From NCBI GenBank assembly GCA_035301985.1, contig DATGTE010000023.1:209189-273188 (forward strand): 64,000 bases of DNA, written 5' to 3'. Positions 16,127-25,167 of this stretch are shown in pieces. A program made the translations under genes and the position numbers. This stretch comes from DASUXY01 sp035301985 (GTDB taxonomy: Bacteria > Bacillota > Bacilli > Bacillales > Amphibacillaceae). Under the pieces are notes generated by a model, which saw nothing but the letters and a program-made list of their open reading frames with translations, ran no database searches and was not told the origin of the DNA. Position 1 is the stretch's first letter, and each line of letters begins with the position of its first letter.

Positions 16127-17107
16127 TTATTCAATTTGAATCGCTATTTTTCCAAACTGCTCATTTGCTTCAAGATGATCAAAAGCCGCTTGAATATCAT
16201 CTAAACGATAAACAGAATCAACGACAGGACGAGTACCATACGTTGTAATATGGGATAACATGTCTCGCAGCTCATCTCGAGAGCCCATCGTCGAGCCAAT
16301 CAACTCATACTGCCCATAAAAAAACGAGCGCAAATCAAAGTCAACAACATCTTCAGTGGTTGCCCCAAACACGACCATCCTTCCACCATGTTTTAATACA
16401 TCCAATGATTGATTGAATGTTCTACGTCCCACACTGTCAATGACTAAATCGATTGTTTCATCACTCAGCGCTTCATTCCAATCCTCATACGTCTCGATCG
16501 CAACATCTGCTCCGTGTTCGATTGCCTGCTTACGTTTTTTCTCACTACGCGATGTAACGATGACTTTTGCTCCTACGTTTTTTGCAAAAGATATCAAATA
16601 CGTTGCCACACCACTACCTGCTCCAGGGATAAAAACCGTATCTTCTTTTGTAAGTTTTCCTTTTGTAAATAATGCACGATATGCTGTCAAGGCAGATAAT
16701 GAAAGAACACCCGCTTCTTCCCATGACAAATGTGCAGGTTTTTTCTCTACTTGCTCTTCAGAAATCACAATTTTTTCAGCAAATGTACCGTGATCAGGCA
16801 TCCCTAAAATATCAAAACCTTTAGGTGGAGCGTCACTATTTTCAAACCAGCCGAGTGCAGGATTTAAAATGACTTCATCACCGATTTGAAAGCGAGTAAC
16901 ACCATTGCCGACCTCTTCAATGACACCTGCCCCATCGGATCCTAATATGAGCGCTTTAGCTTCATCACCTCTGCGACTGGGAATGTACAAATCCCGACGA
17001 TTTAATCCTGCCGTACGAAGGGAAACGACTACTTCTTTCTCACCAGCTACTCGTTCATCCATTTCTTTTAGCTTCAATGTTCCATATTCATGTACAAATG
17101 CTTTCAT
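16127..17107 (-). CDS. yogA: YogA-like medium-chain dehydrogenase/quinone reductase
   Basis: The 326-residue NAD(P)H oxidoreductase reads MKAFVHEYGTLKL, then AGLNRRDLYIPSRR, ILGSDGAGVIEEVG, PGLGW-like NPALGWFENSDAPPKGF, and the Rossmann motif GAGSGVATYLISFA. This closely matches my memory of B. subtilis YogA. The structural zinc cysteines of classical alcohol dehydrogenases are absent. ATG 17107 is chosen (AAAGG upstream); ATG 17116 abuts the ribosome binding site. It is the last gene of a run of four minus-strand genes starting at cstA. The substrate is unknown. Confidence 0.85.
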   Translation of the reverse strand: MKAFVHEYGTLKLKEMDERVAGEKEVVVSLRTAGLNRRDLYIPSRRGDEAKALILGSDGAGVIEEVGNGVTRFQIGDEVILNPALGWFENSDAPPKGFDILGMPDHGTFAEKIVISEEQVEKKPAHLSWEEAGVLSLSALTAYRALFTKGKLTKEDTVFIPGAGSGVATYLISFAKNVGAKVIVTSRSEKKRKQAIEHGADVAIETYEDWNEALSDETIDLVIDSVGRRTFNQSLDVLKHGGRMVVFGATTEDVVDFDLRSFFYGQYELIGSTMGSRDELRDMLSHITTYGTRPVVDSVYRLDDIQAAFDHLEANEQFGKIAIQIE

Positions 17108-17112
17108 GTCTA

Positions 17113-18045
17113 TCATCCTTTCCGTAAACAGTTGGCTATTTTTAATAGATGTTCTTGTCGTGTAATATCATGTAAGAAAAACGGTACGTATAATACGTGT
17201 TGTTCTTGAAACTTTTTCGCGATCATGCGCAAATAGTTCTGTTCGATTTTTTTCCGTTCAGTGAAAAATTTGCTTGTGTCTTGATCGGGTAGAACTTTAT
17301 TCACAATTAATGTTTTTACATAGATGTCATATTTTTTAAGTAAGTGAAGTGACTTTTCTGTTTCTACAATCGATAGACGCTCTGGGTTAAGAACGAATAT
17401 AAACGAGGTCATGGCTTCGTTTAACAAAATATCTCGCACGTTGGAAAATCTTTCTTGTCTCCATTGTAACACGTCATAAATCGGATCCTCAATCGGTTCC
17501 CCATCATGTAATAATCGCGAATAACTTTCATTTGTTTTCTGGCGTTTTTTCAACAACCCCTCAATCCATATCCCCATTAATTCAGGTAAAGACAATAAGC
17601 GAATCGTATGCCCTGTCGGTGCCGTATCAAAAATAAGCTTATCAAAATGGCACCTTTCTTCTAAAATCACAGATACGAGCTTGTCAAAAAGTGCAGCTTC
17701 ATCCGCACCTGGGGAAGCTTTTGCAGTATCCAATTGTCGATTCACTTCCTCCATCATTGTAGCATGAACCGTTTCTTTAATATTTTCCTTAACTTGTTGA
17801 ATATAGATCTCCGTTTCTCTTTCAGGATCAATTTCCAGTGCAAACAAATTGTCCATCAGTTGTGTAACTTGACCACCAATCGTTCGCTCGAATAAATCGC
17901 CAAGATTATGGGCAGGATCTGTTGAAATCAATAATGTTTTCTCACCATCTCGGGCCGCTTTCCATGCAAGCGCTGCAGCCGTTGAAGACTTCCCTACTCC
18001 TCCTTTACCTCCGACGAACGTTATTTTTTTGATCACATTTTCCAT
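17113..18045 (-). CDS. ArsA/Get3 family ATPase
   Basis: The 310-residue protein has the deviant Walker A GGKGGVGKSS near residues 12-21, switch I STDPAHNLGDLF, and switch II FDTAPTGHTIRLLSLP. The two invariant Lys of ArsA/Get3 ATPases are visible. No arsR, arsB or arsD is near, and the second ArsA half is missing, so arsenite transport is unlikely. The gene lies between a CstA-type transporter with its Cys-Cys partner and yogA; a chaperone or membrane-insertion role for this module is inference. It starts at ATG 18045 with AGGTGA upstream. Confidence 0.85.
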   Translation of the reverse strand: MENVIKKITFVGGKGGVGKSSTAAALAWKAARDGEKTLLISTDPAHNLGDLFERTIGGQVTQLMDNLFALEIDPERETEIYIQQVKENIKETVHATMMEEVNRQLDTAKASPGADEAALFDKLVSVILEERCHFDKLIFDTAPTGHTIRLLSLPELMGIWIEGLLKKRQKTNESYSRLLHDGEPIEDPIYDVLQWRQERFSNVRDILLNEAMTSFIFVLNPERLSIVETEKSLHLLKKYDIYVKTLIVNKVLPDQDTSKFFTERKKIEQNYLRMIAKKFQEQHVLYVPFFLHDITRQEHLLKIANCLRKG

Positions 18046-18092
18046 ATTGAATCACCTCACCTCGCTATTCATAAACCCATGAAATGAATGGA

Positions 18093-18350
18093 TTAGCAAC
18101 ACCGGATTCCCGAAAGAGGTGATTTTTCCATTCCCATGCGCACATGCCATTCATGAAATTGTTCAATCATATAGGGATAGAGTTCCAGTGTATAATAATA
18201 TACCGGATTTGGAAGCCCAAGCATTTCTGAGTACAATAAGAGTAGAAATAAATCATCCTCATCTCTTAGCTCACGAGCAATTTCTTGACGATGGGGCATG
18301 TGTAAAACTTCCTCATAAAACGCGATCAGTTTTTTCAATTTTTCTAACAT
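18093..18350 (-). CDS. Small CstA-associated protein with C-terminal Cys-Cys
   Basis: The 85-residue protein starts MLEKLKKLIAFYEEVLHMPH and ends SPLSGIRCC. The terminal RCC copies the ending of YbdD/YjiX, the short partners of the E. coli pyruvate transporters CstA and BtsT, although the rest of the sequence differs. It probably belongs to the family some databases call cory-CC-star. It lies 47 nt after cstA and 47 nt before the ArsA-type ATPase gene. GGGGATCAGAT precedes ATG 18350. A role as the CstA partner is inference from position and ending. Confidence 0.7.
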   Translation of the reverse strand: MLEKLKKLIAFYEEVLHMPHRQEIARELRDEDDLFLLLLYSEMLGLPNPVYYYTLELYPYMIEQFHEWHVRMGMEKSPLSGIRCC

Positions 18351-18397
18351 ATCTGATCCCCTACTTCCTTACTACATTTGTGTTTGGCTATAAAAAA

Positions 18398-20143
18398 TCA
18401 TTTCACATTTTTAAAATCATCGACAGCATCGACTTTCTGTTGGGTCATCGTTAAAAAGGCAGTTAATGTGATCCAAAGAGCGAATACAAAAATAATCGCC
18501 CCGAAAATGAATAATAATAAATTCGTTTCCGTGCCAAACCATGACCAACTATAAATGACTTGTTTAAACAATGCGTACAATGTTACAAACATGAGGAAAA
18601 TCATTGGAATCATCGTTACCGCATAATTTCTTCCGAGTCTTTTTAACCATACAGAAACGAGCAGTAAACTAATCCCTGCCAACAATTGATTAGCTGTTCC
18701 AAATAATGGCCAGAGCAAATAGCCACCTGAGCCGAACCCTTTAGGACCTTCCGGTAAAAAAGCTAACGCAGCACTCGAGACCACTGCAATCGAAGTAGCG
18801 ACATGCTTTTTTGCAAGAACAGGGGCATTGTACTCCATACCTAATTCAGCAATAATATAGCGCATCAGTCGGACCGCCGTATCCAATGACGTTGCAGCAA
18901 AACTGACGACAACTACAGATACAATCGTCGTGGCTACATCGTGAGGAATGAAAAGTGAGTTTGCTAACTTACTTGCCCCTTCAACAAATACATTCAAACC
19001 AACACCATTTGCTTCCGAAAAACTACTGTAAACGCCTAAAAATTCCGACTTATTCGCGAAAAAAGTAACGACTGCTAAAATCGCAATCAATGCTAATGCA
19101 CCTTCGCCAACCGCACCAAGATATCCGACCATTCGAGCATCTGTTTCTTTATTCAATTGTTTGGATGAAGTTCCTGATGAAACGAGACCGTGAAATCCAG
19201 AAATCGCCCCACAAGCAATCGTAATGAACAGTAAGGGAAACCATGGTGCATCCGTCCCTGAATTCGTCACTGGAGCGGTAATGTTTGGATTTGTAAGGAG
19301 CAATCCTACATACAGGATGATGATCCCAAGAACGAGTTGGTGGGAATTGATAAAATCTCGCGGTTGCAATAACTTCCATACCGGCAAGGTAGATGCAATA
19401 TAGACATAAACCATTAAAAAGGCAATCCAGATTAAAAAGGCCGTAGAAGTGGCACCTAAACCAAATAACCCAGCACCAGCCTCACCACCCATATACTGAA
19501 TCAAGTCGATTTGTAAAACATCCACTTTACTGGCAATAACCGCCGCTGCGTACATAATGACAAGGGCGATGATGGACGGAACGAGCATCTTCCGTTGTCG
19601 TTTATACACCGCATATCCAATCCAGACAGCTAAAGGAATTTGAATCATCACCGGTAAAACACTCGCCGGAAACGAAATAAATAAATTAGCAATAATCCAA
19701 GCAAACACCGCATTTACCATAAGTACGAGAATTAAAATAATGAATAAAAATAATATTTTAGCTCGTTGCCCAATCAGTTTATTAGCAAGCGACCCAATCG
19801 ATTGCCCTTTATTGCGAACCGAAATGACTAACGTACCGAAGTCATGGACACCTGCTGCAAACACCGTACCGAACACGACCCATAGAAATGCTGGCAACCA
19901 TCCCCAATATACAGCAATCGCCGGTCCGACAATGGGTGCTGCCCCCGCAACAGATGAAAAATGATGCCCCCATAAAACAAATTTATTCGTCGGAACAAAG
20001 TCAACCCCATCTTGATAACGGTGTGCAGGTGTCACATAATTCGGATCCAATTGAAATATTTTTTCCGCCATCCACCTTGAATAAAAACGATAACCTAACG
20101 CAAAAATGAATACGCCAATGACCGCTACTAAAATCCCACTCAT
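18398..20143 (-). CDS. cstA: Carbon starvation protein CstA-type transporter
   Basis: The 581-residue protein has about 16 hydrophobic helices. The CstA N-terminal domain shows FALGYRFYSRWMAEKIF, KFVLWGHHFSSVAGAAPIVG and FAAGVHDFGTLVISVRNKG; the central part has GFHGLVSSGTSSKQL. Studied members (E. coli CstA, BtsT) import pyruvate, and CstA has been linked to peptide uptake. AGGGGGAG stands 9 nt before ATG 20143. It heads the run cstA, Cys-Cys protein, ArsA-type ATPase, yogA. A CcpA site was not evident. Confidence 0.9.
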   Translation of the reverse strand: MSGILVAVIGVFIFALGYRFYSRWMAEKIFQLDPNYVTPAHRYQDGVDFVPTNKFVLWGHHFSSVAGAAPIVGPAIAVYWGWLPAFLWVVFGTVFAAGVHDFGTLVISVRNKGQSIGSLANKLIGQRAKILFLFIILILVLMVNAVFAWIIANLFISFPASVLPVMIQIPLAVWIGYAVYKRQRKMLVPSIIALVIMYAAAVIASKVDVLQIDLIQYMGGEAGAGLFGLGATSTAFLIWIAFLMVYVYIASTLPVWKLLQPRDFINSHQLVLGIIILYVGLLLTNPNITAPVTNSGTDAPWFPLLFITIACGAISGFHGLVSSGTSSKQLNKETDARMVGYLGAVGEGALALIAILAVVTFFANKSEFLGVYSSFSEANGVGLNVFVEGASKLANSLFIPHDVATTIVSVVVVSFAATSLDTAVRLMRYIIAELGMEYNAPVLAKKHVATSIAVVSSAALAFLPEGPKGFGSGGYLLWPLFGTANQLLAGISLLLVSVWLKRLGRNYAVTMIPMIFLMFVTLYALFKQVIYSWSWFGTETNLLLFIFGAIIFVFALWITLTAFLTMTQQKVDAVDDFKNVK

Positions 20144-20319
20144 TCGACTGCTCTCCCCCTTTAAGGTAGAAATAATGATTTTAATTTAACTGATAATTTT
20201 GAATATGTCAAATTAAGAGATTTAAAACGGTAGCATTGTTCATAGTGTGAAACAGTTAGAAAAATGATAAAAAGAAACAAATCTTCTAAAATGAGTAAGG
20301 AATGGAATTGATCCTTATT

Positions 20320-20790
20320 TTAAACATATACATCTGTAAATGTTGCAGCAACGATCCCAATGATAACAGGGAAAGCGTTTTTTCCGAACTAAATCCATAA
20401 CAGATATCCCACAAAATCCAGCGATGGGCTATGAGTGGTGACCAAGCAATAAGTGTTCCGCCTCCTGTCCAAATTGCTCCCATTTGGCCAATAGCAGCTA
20501 ACGTATTCGCATCAATCGCCCCTGATTCCATTGTAGAAGCCAAGGCTCCTGTGAGCGGAAGTCTTGAAAATCCCGCCCCATCAAGGTCCGTAATCATTCC
20601 AATCAGTAATATGGCAAAGGCTGAAACTAACGTATGTTGTGGTACATAAATCAATAGAGAAATCCTTCCGTAAAAAGTAGCATGATTGATTTTTTTAAAC
20701 GTATTCCAGCATGACCTTTGATAAAAGAAGATATCCATGCTAAAATAATGGCAGTATGATTCGATAAACGATTATCGGAACACGCTATCC
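20320..20790 (-). pseudogene. Remnant of a multi-pass membrane protein gene
   Basis: The longest frame encodes a transporter-like stretch (HTLVSAFAILLIGMITDLDG, then LPLTGALASTME, GQMGAIWTGGGTLIAWSP). It then leaves its frame. With two further frame changes the sequence continues as AGFCGISVMDLVRK and AFPVIIGIVAATFTDVYV, ending at a stop at 20320-20322. Upstream, a third frame gives SNHTAIILAWISSF, then KGHAGIRLKK. So at least three frame disruptions lie in one short C-terminal fragment, next to a tRNA gene. I do not recognise the family. Confidence 0.6.
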
Positions 20791-20810
20791 TGGTTTTTCG
20801 TTTCATATAT

Positions 20811-20884
20811 CGGGATGTGGCTCAGCTTGGTAGAGCACTAGCATGGGGTGCTAGGGGTCGCACGTTCAAATCGTGTCATCCCGA
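20811..20884 (+). tRNA. tRNA-Pro (anticodon GGG)
   Basis: A complete cloverleaf can be folded: acceptor CGGGATG/CATCCCG with discriminator A, D-arm GCTC/GAGC, anticodon stem CTAGC/GCTAG with loop ATGGGGT, and T-loop TTCAAAT. The anticodon GGG reads CCC proline codons. No CCA is encoded. A terminator follows directly, so this is a single-tRNA transcript. Confidence 0.93.
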
Positions 20885-20890
20885 TAAGAC

Positions 20891-20921
20891 AGACAAGGGA
20901 GATCAGCCCTTGTCTTTTTTT
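20891..20921 (+). terminator. Terminator of tRNA-Pro(GGG)
   Basis: A 9-bp stem (AGACAAGGG 20891-20899 with CCCTTGTCT 20907-20915), loop AGATCAG, is followed by six T. Confidence 0.85.
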
Positions 20922-21069
20922 ATGCGATGATTTATACAGAATTGAAAGTGAACGGCTTATACCCTTCTCAATTGGCAAATTAATCGTTCCCCGCTTTCCA
21001 TACAGATGACAATAATTTCCCTCTGAGTTACACTAGCTGTATAAACGATTTGTCTAGGGGGAGAAAAAC

Positions 21070-21846
21070 TTGAAGGAAATAACCGATCATCTCAAGCGGA
21101 CGATCGCATACGCTTATCCTCCAAAACGGATCATTTCACTCGTCCCTGCTATCACAGAAACAATGTGCCATCTTGGACTGAAGGAAAACATTGTCGGCCG
21201 GACCCGGTTTTGCGTTTTTCCGAATGAGATGAAAAAAGTTCGCAACGTCGGTGGAACAAAAGATATAAAGATGAACCGGATCCATGAATTGAATCCAGAT
21301 CTCATTATTGCAGAAAAAGAGGAGAACACAAAAGAAATTGTCGAAACACTTGAAGTTGATTACCCGGTTTTTGTATTTGAAATTCAAACCATCAACGATG
21401 TTTTAAAAATGATTAACGATATCGGCCTTTTGACAAATTGTCACCAACGAGCGAAAAAATTACAAACAGACATTGTCGATGCGTTGCAAGCTTTGCCTTA
21501 TGTAAACGGTAAACGCATCGCTTATGTCATCTGGAAAAAGCCATACATGGTCGTTGGTAAACATACATACATTCAATCGTTGCTTGACACAATGGGCTTT
21601 ATCAATCCTTTTACATCTTTTCCCGGAAGGTATCCAATCGTTTCTATAAAAGATTTACAAAACGCATCCCTCGATTATATTTTTCTAGCTACAGAACCTT
21701 ACCCTTATCGGGAAAAACATTTACAAGAATTTACCGACATGCTGCCAAACACGACGCCGATGATTATTAACGGCGAAATGTTCTGGTACGGTGCAAAAAT
21801 GATACAAGCTGTCAAATACTTTCAGGAAACTTTTAAACACCTATAA
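21070..21846 (+). CDS. BtuF/helical-backbone metal receptor family protein without signal peptide
   Basis: The 258-residue protein has the fold of cobalamin and iron-siderophore binding proteins: RIISLVPAITETMCHLGL, IVGRTRFCVFP, VGGTKDIKMNRIHELNPDLI and YIFLATEPYPYRE. It begins TTG 21070 (TAGGGGG upstream) and has no signal peptide or lipobox, and no ABC transporter genes are beside it. It may therefore act in the cytoplasm or be a remnant of a transport system. It stands alone downstream of the tRNA. Confidence 0.7.
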   Translation: MKEITDHLKRTIAYAYPPKRIISLVPAITETMCHLGLKENIVGRTRFCVFPNEMKKVRNVGGTKDIKMNRIHELNPDLIIAEKEENTKEIVETLEVDYPVFVFEIQTINDVLKMINDIGLLTNCHQRAKKLQTDIVDALQALPYVNGKRIAYVIWKKPYMVVGKHTYIQSLLDTMGFINPFTSFPGRYPIVSIKDLQNASLDYIFLATEPYPYREKHLQEFTDMLPNTTPMIINGEMFWYGAKMIQAVKYFQETFKHL

Positions 21847-21947
21847 CCTGGCACAAACGCTTTGAGTCGCAAAGCATTTTATTTCCTTTTGACAAAAGTC
21901 CTTGTTATGCTGGTTATAAGTATAATCGAAAGAGAGGGGAATAAAAT

Positions 21948-22409
21948 ATGAGTCATGATCTGTTCAAACAATTTGAAATAACACGAAACGCATTGCTCAA
22001 TGAAATTAGAAACTTAGACTCCGATGTGGTTGACGTGCAACCAAAAGGATTTAATAACACCATTCACTGGCATATTGGTCATATCTTGACTGTTACAGAA
22101 CAATTTTTGTTCGGATTCCCGGACAAGTCCCAACATATACCAGAAAATTATACAAAGCTGTTCGGCAACGGCACGAAACCAGCCGACTGGACCGATGATG
22201 TACCATCTGTTGATACGTTATCTGAACAATTGTCCGAACAATTAGATCGTATGAAAGAAATCCCTGTTGAACAATTGGATGAAAAACTCGATCAACCGAT
22301 TCTCGGTCAAAATACATTTGGTGAATTAGCATGTATGAGTGTGTTCCACGAAGCCAATCACCTCGGTCAAATACATGCGATGCAATTTACAGCAAAAGCG
22401 GAAAAATAG
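21948..22409 (+). CDS. DinB-like superfamily protein
   Basis: The 153-residue four-helix-bundle protein shows the expected metal-site histidines: IHWHIGHIL after helix one and HEANHLGQIHAMQ in the last helix. These are typical of DinB/YfiT metalloproteins, many of which are thiol-dependent transferases (bacillithiol in Bacillus). The segment PENYTKLFGNGTKPADW resembles B. subtilis YuaE as I recall it. GAGAGGGGAATAAAAT precedes ATG 21948. It is monocistronic. Confidence 0.8.
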   Translation: MSHDLFKQFEITRNALLNEIRNLDSDVVDVQPKGFNNTIHWHIGHILTVTEQFLFGFPDKSQHIPENYTKLFGNGTKPADWTDDVPSVDTLSEQLSEQLDRMKEIPVEQLDEKLDQPILGQNTFGELACMSVFHEANHLGQIHAMQFTAKAEK

Positions 22410-22430
22410 TACGTATATCAGCTAACAGTG

Positions 22431-22464
22431 TCCCAAGGTAAGCCAATCACCTTGGGATTTTTTG
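22431..22464 (+). terminator. Terminator after the DinB-like gene
   Basis: A 9-bp stem (TCCCAAGGT 22431-22439 with ACCTTGGGA 22449-22457) is followed by six T. Confidence 0.85.
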
Positions 22465-22622
22465 TACATCTTGTATAATGCAAATCTTAAAAGTTTCTAT
22501 TCAATACTGTCTCCTTTTCCACATTAGTGGTACAATAAAGGGGTGAAGGTTGCTTTGGCACTTTCACACATCTATTTCATTCTATCGTCAAGCTGACTTA
22601 TTAAGATGAAGGAGTGGAAAGA

Positions 22623-23507
22623 ATGCAACAAAGCCATTTCGACAAAATCAAAAACGGAAAAGGGTTTATCGCAGCCCTTGATCAAAGTGGGGGCAGTACA
22701 CCTAAAGCATTGGCTGCTTACGGTATCATGGAAGATGCTTATGCCAACGAAGATGAAATGTTCGATTTAGTTCATGAAATGCGCACACGCATTATCACCT
22801 CGCCTGCTTTTAACTCTGATCATATATTAGGCGCCATTCTTTTCGAGCAAACGATGGACCGAGAAATCGAAGGTATGTACACCGGTGATTATCTGACTGA
22901 GAAGAAAGGCATTGTTCCTTTTTTGAAAGTCGATAAAGGGCTCGCTGAAGAAGAAAACGGCGTACAGATGATGAAACCGATCCCCGATCTCGACGAATTG
23001 TTAAAACGGGCTAAAGAACGTCGCATATTCGGTACTAAAATGCGCTCTGTCATTAAAGAAGCGAATCCAGAAGGGATCCGAGCCGTCATCGATCAACAGT
23101 TTGAAATCGGCAAACAAATCATTGATGCCGGCTTCGTTCCGATTATCGAGCCGGAAGTCGACATTAACAGCCCAGAAAAAGAAACATGTGAAGATCTGAT
23201 GAAGGAAGAAATTCTCAAACATCTCAACCGTTTAGGCGAAAACGATTATGTCATGCTCAAATTATCTATTCCAACGAAAGCAAACTTATATAAGGAATTG
23301 ATTGACCATCCTATGGTCGTCCGCGTCGTAGCACTTTCCGGTGGATATTCACGAGACGAAGCGAATAAAAAATTGAAGGAAAACGACGGCCTTATCGCCA
23401 GCTTCTCCCGCGCATTGATTCAAGATTTGAACGTGAACCAAACAGACGACGAATTCAATGCCGCACTCGAAAAAACCGTCAAATCGATCTATGAGGCATC
23501 TATTTAA
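22623..23507 (+). CDS. fda: Class I fructose-bisphosphate aldolase
   Basis: The 294-residue enzyme cleaves fructose 1,6-bisphosphate through a lysine Schiff base. Class I blocks seen are GFIAALDQSGGSTPKAL, GAILFEQTMDREI, PFLKVDKGL, IIEPEVDI and YVMLKLSIPTKANLY, and it matches the Staphylococcus Fda type. ATG 22623 is chosen (AAGGAG 9 nt upstream); GTG 22614 adjoins the ribosome binding site. A strong terminator follows. Many Bacillus use only class II FbaA; whether a class II enzyme also exists cannot be seen. Confidence 0.9.
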   Translation: MQQSHFDKIKNGKGFIAALDQSGGSTPKALAAYGIMEDAYANEDEMFDLVHEMRTRIITSPAFNSDHILGAILFEQTMDREIEGMYTGDYLTEKKGIVPFLKVDKGLAEEENGVQMMKPIPDLDELLKRAKERRIFGTKMRSVIKEANPEGIRAVIDQQFEIGKQIIDAGFVPIIEPEVDINSPEKETCEDLMKEEILKHLNRLGENDYVMLKLSIPTKANLYKELIDHPMVVRVVALSGGYSRDEANKKLKENDGLIASFSRALIQDLNVNQTDDEFNAALEKTVKSIYEASI

Positions 23508-23557
23508 ATAAAAGGAACAGAAGCTTAACTTCTGTCATGGATGAATATGAATAATAT

Positions 23558-23606
23558 AAAACAAAACGAAGTCCTTCATAAATAACGATGGACTTCGTTT
23601 TGTTTT
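23558..23606 (+). terminator. Strong bidirectional terminator after fda
   Basis: A perfect 17-bp stem (23558-23574 with 23590-23606, core AAACGAAGTCC) with a 15-nt loop has A-rich and T-rich ends, so it can work on both strands. A smaller dyad (ACAGAAG/CTTCTGT) lies just after the fda stop. Confidence 0.8.
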
Positions 23607-23697
23607 AGGAAGCTCTTATTTTCACTCTTCAGTTTATACATAGCCAAACCATCGAGCGATCCTAGCTTATCCATTACAACGATCGAAAGCAACTTCC

Positions 23698-24864
23698 TTA
23701 CTGAATGGTCACTTGAACTTCACGTACCCCCCATTGTATAGCTTCGCGGTTGGTCGGAACAAATACGTCGATGCGCTTGCCCTTGATATCACCGCCAACA
23801 TCGCCTGCGATGGCATGGCCATACCCTTCCACATGTACAATCGAACCAAGTGGGATCACACTCGGGTCAACTGCAATCACCTTAGCATCTGGATTTTCTG
23901 TTAAATCGATTCCCGTAGAGGTGATTCCATTCTCACCAGCACTTTCTACTGTATAGGCTGTCGCTGTTACAGTGAATGATTGTTTATCATTTTTTTCTTC
24001 TGTTTTTTTCGAACCGTTACTTGCCTTCTTTTTTTCTTTTGACTGGGCTGGCTGATTCGTTTCGTTTTTTGTTTTTGCAACCTTTGGTGCTGGATTTGCC
24101 TTCGCTTCTGTAGCCGCAGCAATCCGTTGCTTTGTCTTTTCTTCCAAGGCGTTGAGTTTCTCATCTTCCTTCTCTAATTCTTCTACGTATTCGACAAGCT
24201 CTTTTTGTTTTCCTTCCAACTTCTCTTTGCGCGCTTCATTCTTACGCTGTTCTTCGTTAAGAATGCTTAAATTTTTCTCCTGTTCTTCCTTTAATTCATT
24301 CAGCTCATTTAATTTTTGAAAAACAAGCTGTTGTTTTTCCGCCACACTTTGTTTGTCTGCTTCAAACGCCTTAATCAGCGAAGCATCTGAATCTGTAATT
24401 TTACCGACTAAATGAGCCCGATTGATTAAATCGCTAAAACTTTCAGCACCGAACAAAACATTTAAAATACTAATCGGTCCACCGGATTGCTGGTAGGAAG
24501 TCATTCTTTCTTTTAATAAATCATAACGCTTGTCGATATCTTTCTGCAATTCTTCAATCTTGGTCTGTAAAGCTTCCATATCTTTGACGGTTTCATCAAT
24601 ATCTTCATCCGTTTGCTGAATCATGTTTTGTTTTTCTTCAACAACTTTGTTTCTTTGTTCAATTTCCTCGTTCAAATCCTCTATTTCACTGACAAGGTTG
24701 GTCAGTTTGTTTTCAGCATCAGACAGATCGTTTTTAATATGTGCTCGTCTGTCCTGAATGTGCTCGAGATCGTTTTCTGATTGCGCATAAAGGGGACGGT
24801 TAAAAAAGAAACTTCCTATTGAAATAAAGACAGCCAGGGCCGCAACACTACATTTTTTTCTCAA
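23698..24864 (-). CDS. Secreted coiled-coil protein with C-terminal 3D domain
   Basis: The 388-residue protein has a signal peptide (SVAALAVFISIGSFFF, cleavage near YAQS). A long PcsB/CwlO-like coiled coil follows (about residues 30-250) with the bent segment GGPISILNVLFGAESFSDLI. A Lys/Glu-rich linker leads to a 3D domain (about 300-388) with TATAYT, TSTGIDL, IAVDPSVIPLGS and the Asp motif GGDIKGKRIDVFV. 3D domains cut peptidoglycan glycan strands (YocH, MltA-like). TTG 24864 is chosen because GAGGG is about 8 nt upstream. The coiled coil may gate the hydrolase. Confidence 0.85.
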   Translation of the reverse strand: MRKKCSVAALAVFISIGSFFFNRPLYAQSENDLEHIQDRRAHIKNDLSDAENKLTNLVSEIEDLNEEIEQRNKVVEEKQNMIQQTDEDIDETVKDMEALQTKIEELQKDIDKRYDLLKERMTSYQQSGGPISILNVLFGAESFSDLINRAHLVGKITDSDASLIKAFEADKQSVAEKQQLVFQKLNELNELKEEQEKNLSILNEEQRKNEARKEKLEGKQKELVEYVEELEKEDEKLNALEEKTKQRIAAATEAKANPAPKVAKTKNETNQPAQSKEKKKASNGSKKTEEKNDKQSFTVTATAYTVESAGENGITSTGIDLTENPDAKVIAVDPSVIPLGSIVHVEGYGHAIAGDVGGDIKGKRIDVFVPTNREAIQWGVREVQVTIQ

Positions 24865-25167
24865 TGATTTTCCCTCGCTTACGATTTTCAAAATATATAA
24901 TCTATGAAATCTATCTAGCTTTCTCTGGAAGTATAACACCTTTACATGACACTCTAGTTATTGCAATATTACAGTTGCGTTTCAATAGATTACATTATTT
25001 GATAAACAAGGGAAAGTAATTAATCAGTCAATCAACATGATAACTTTCTCGGTATTCTTAACAATGGTATACAGCCCAAGTTATTGTTAATTCACAAAAC
25101 ATGGTATGTATTTTTTCCTATAAGTTGGAAAGCTACTAAGATAGAAAGTTAAAAAGGAGTGATAATA

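Noticed and set aside
17113..18045. Arsenite efflux ATPase
   Set aside because: The protein has only one ATPase half and no arsB, arsD or arsR nearby; the context is a CstA operon.
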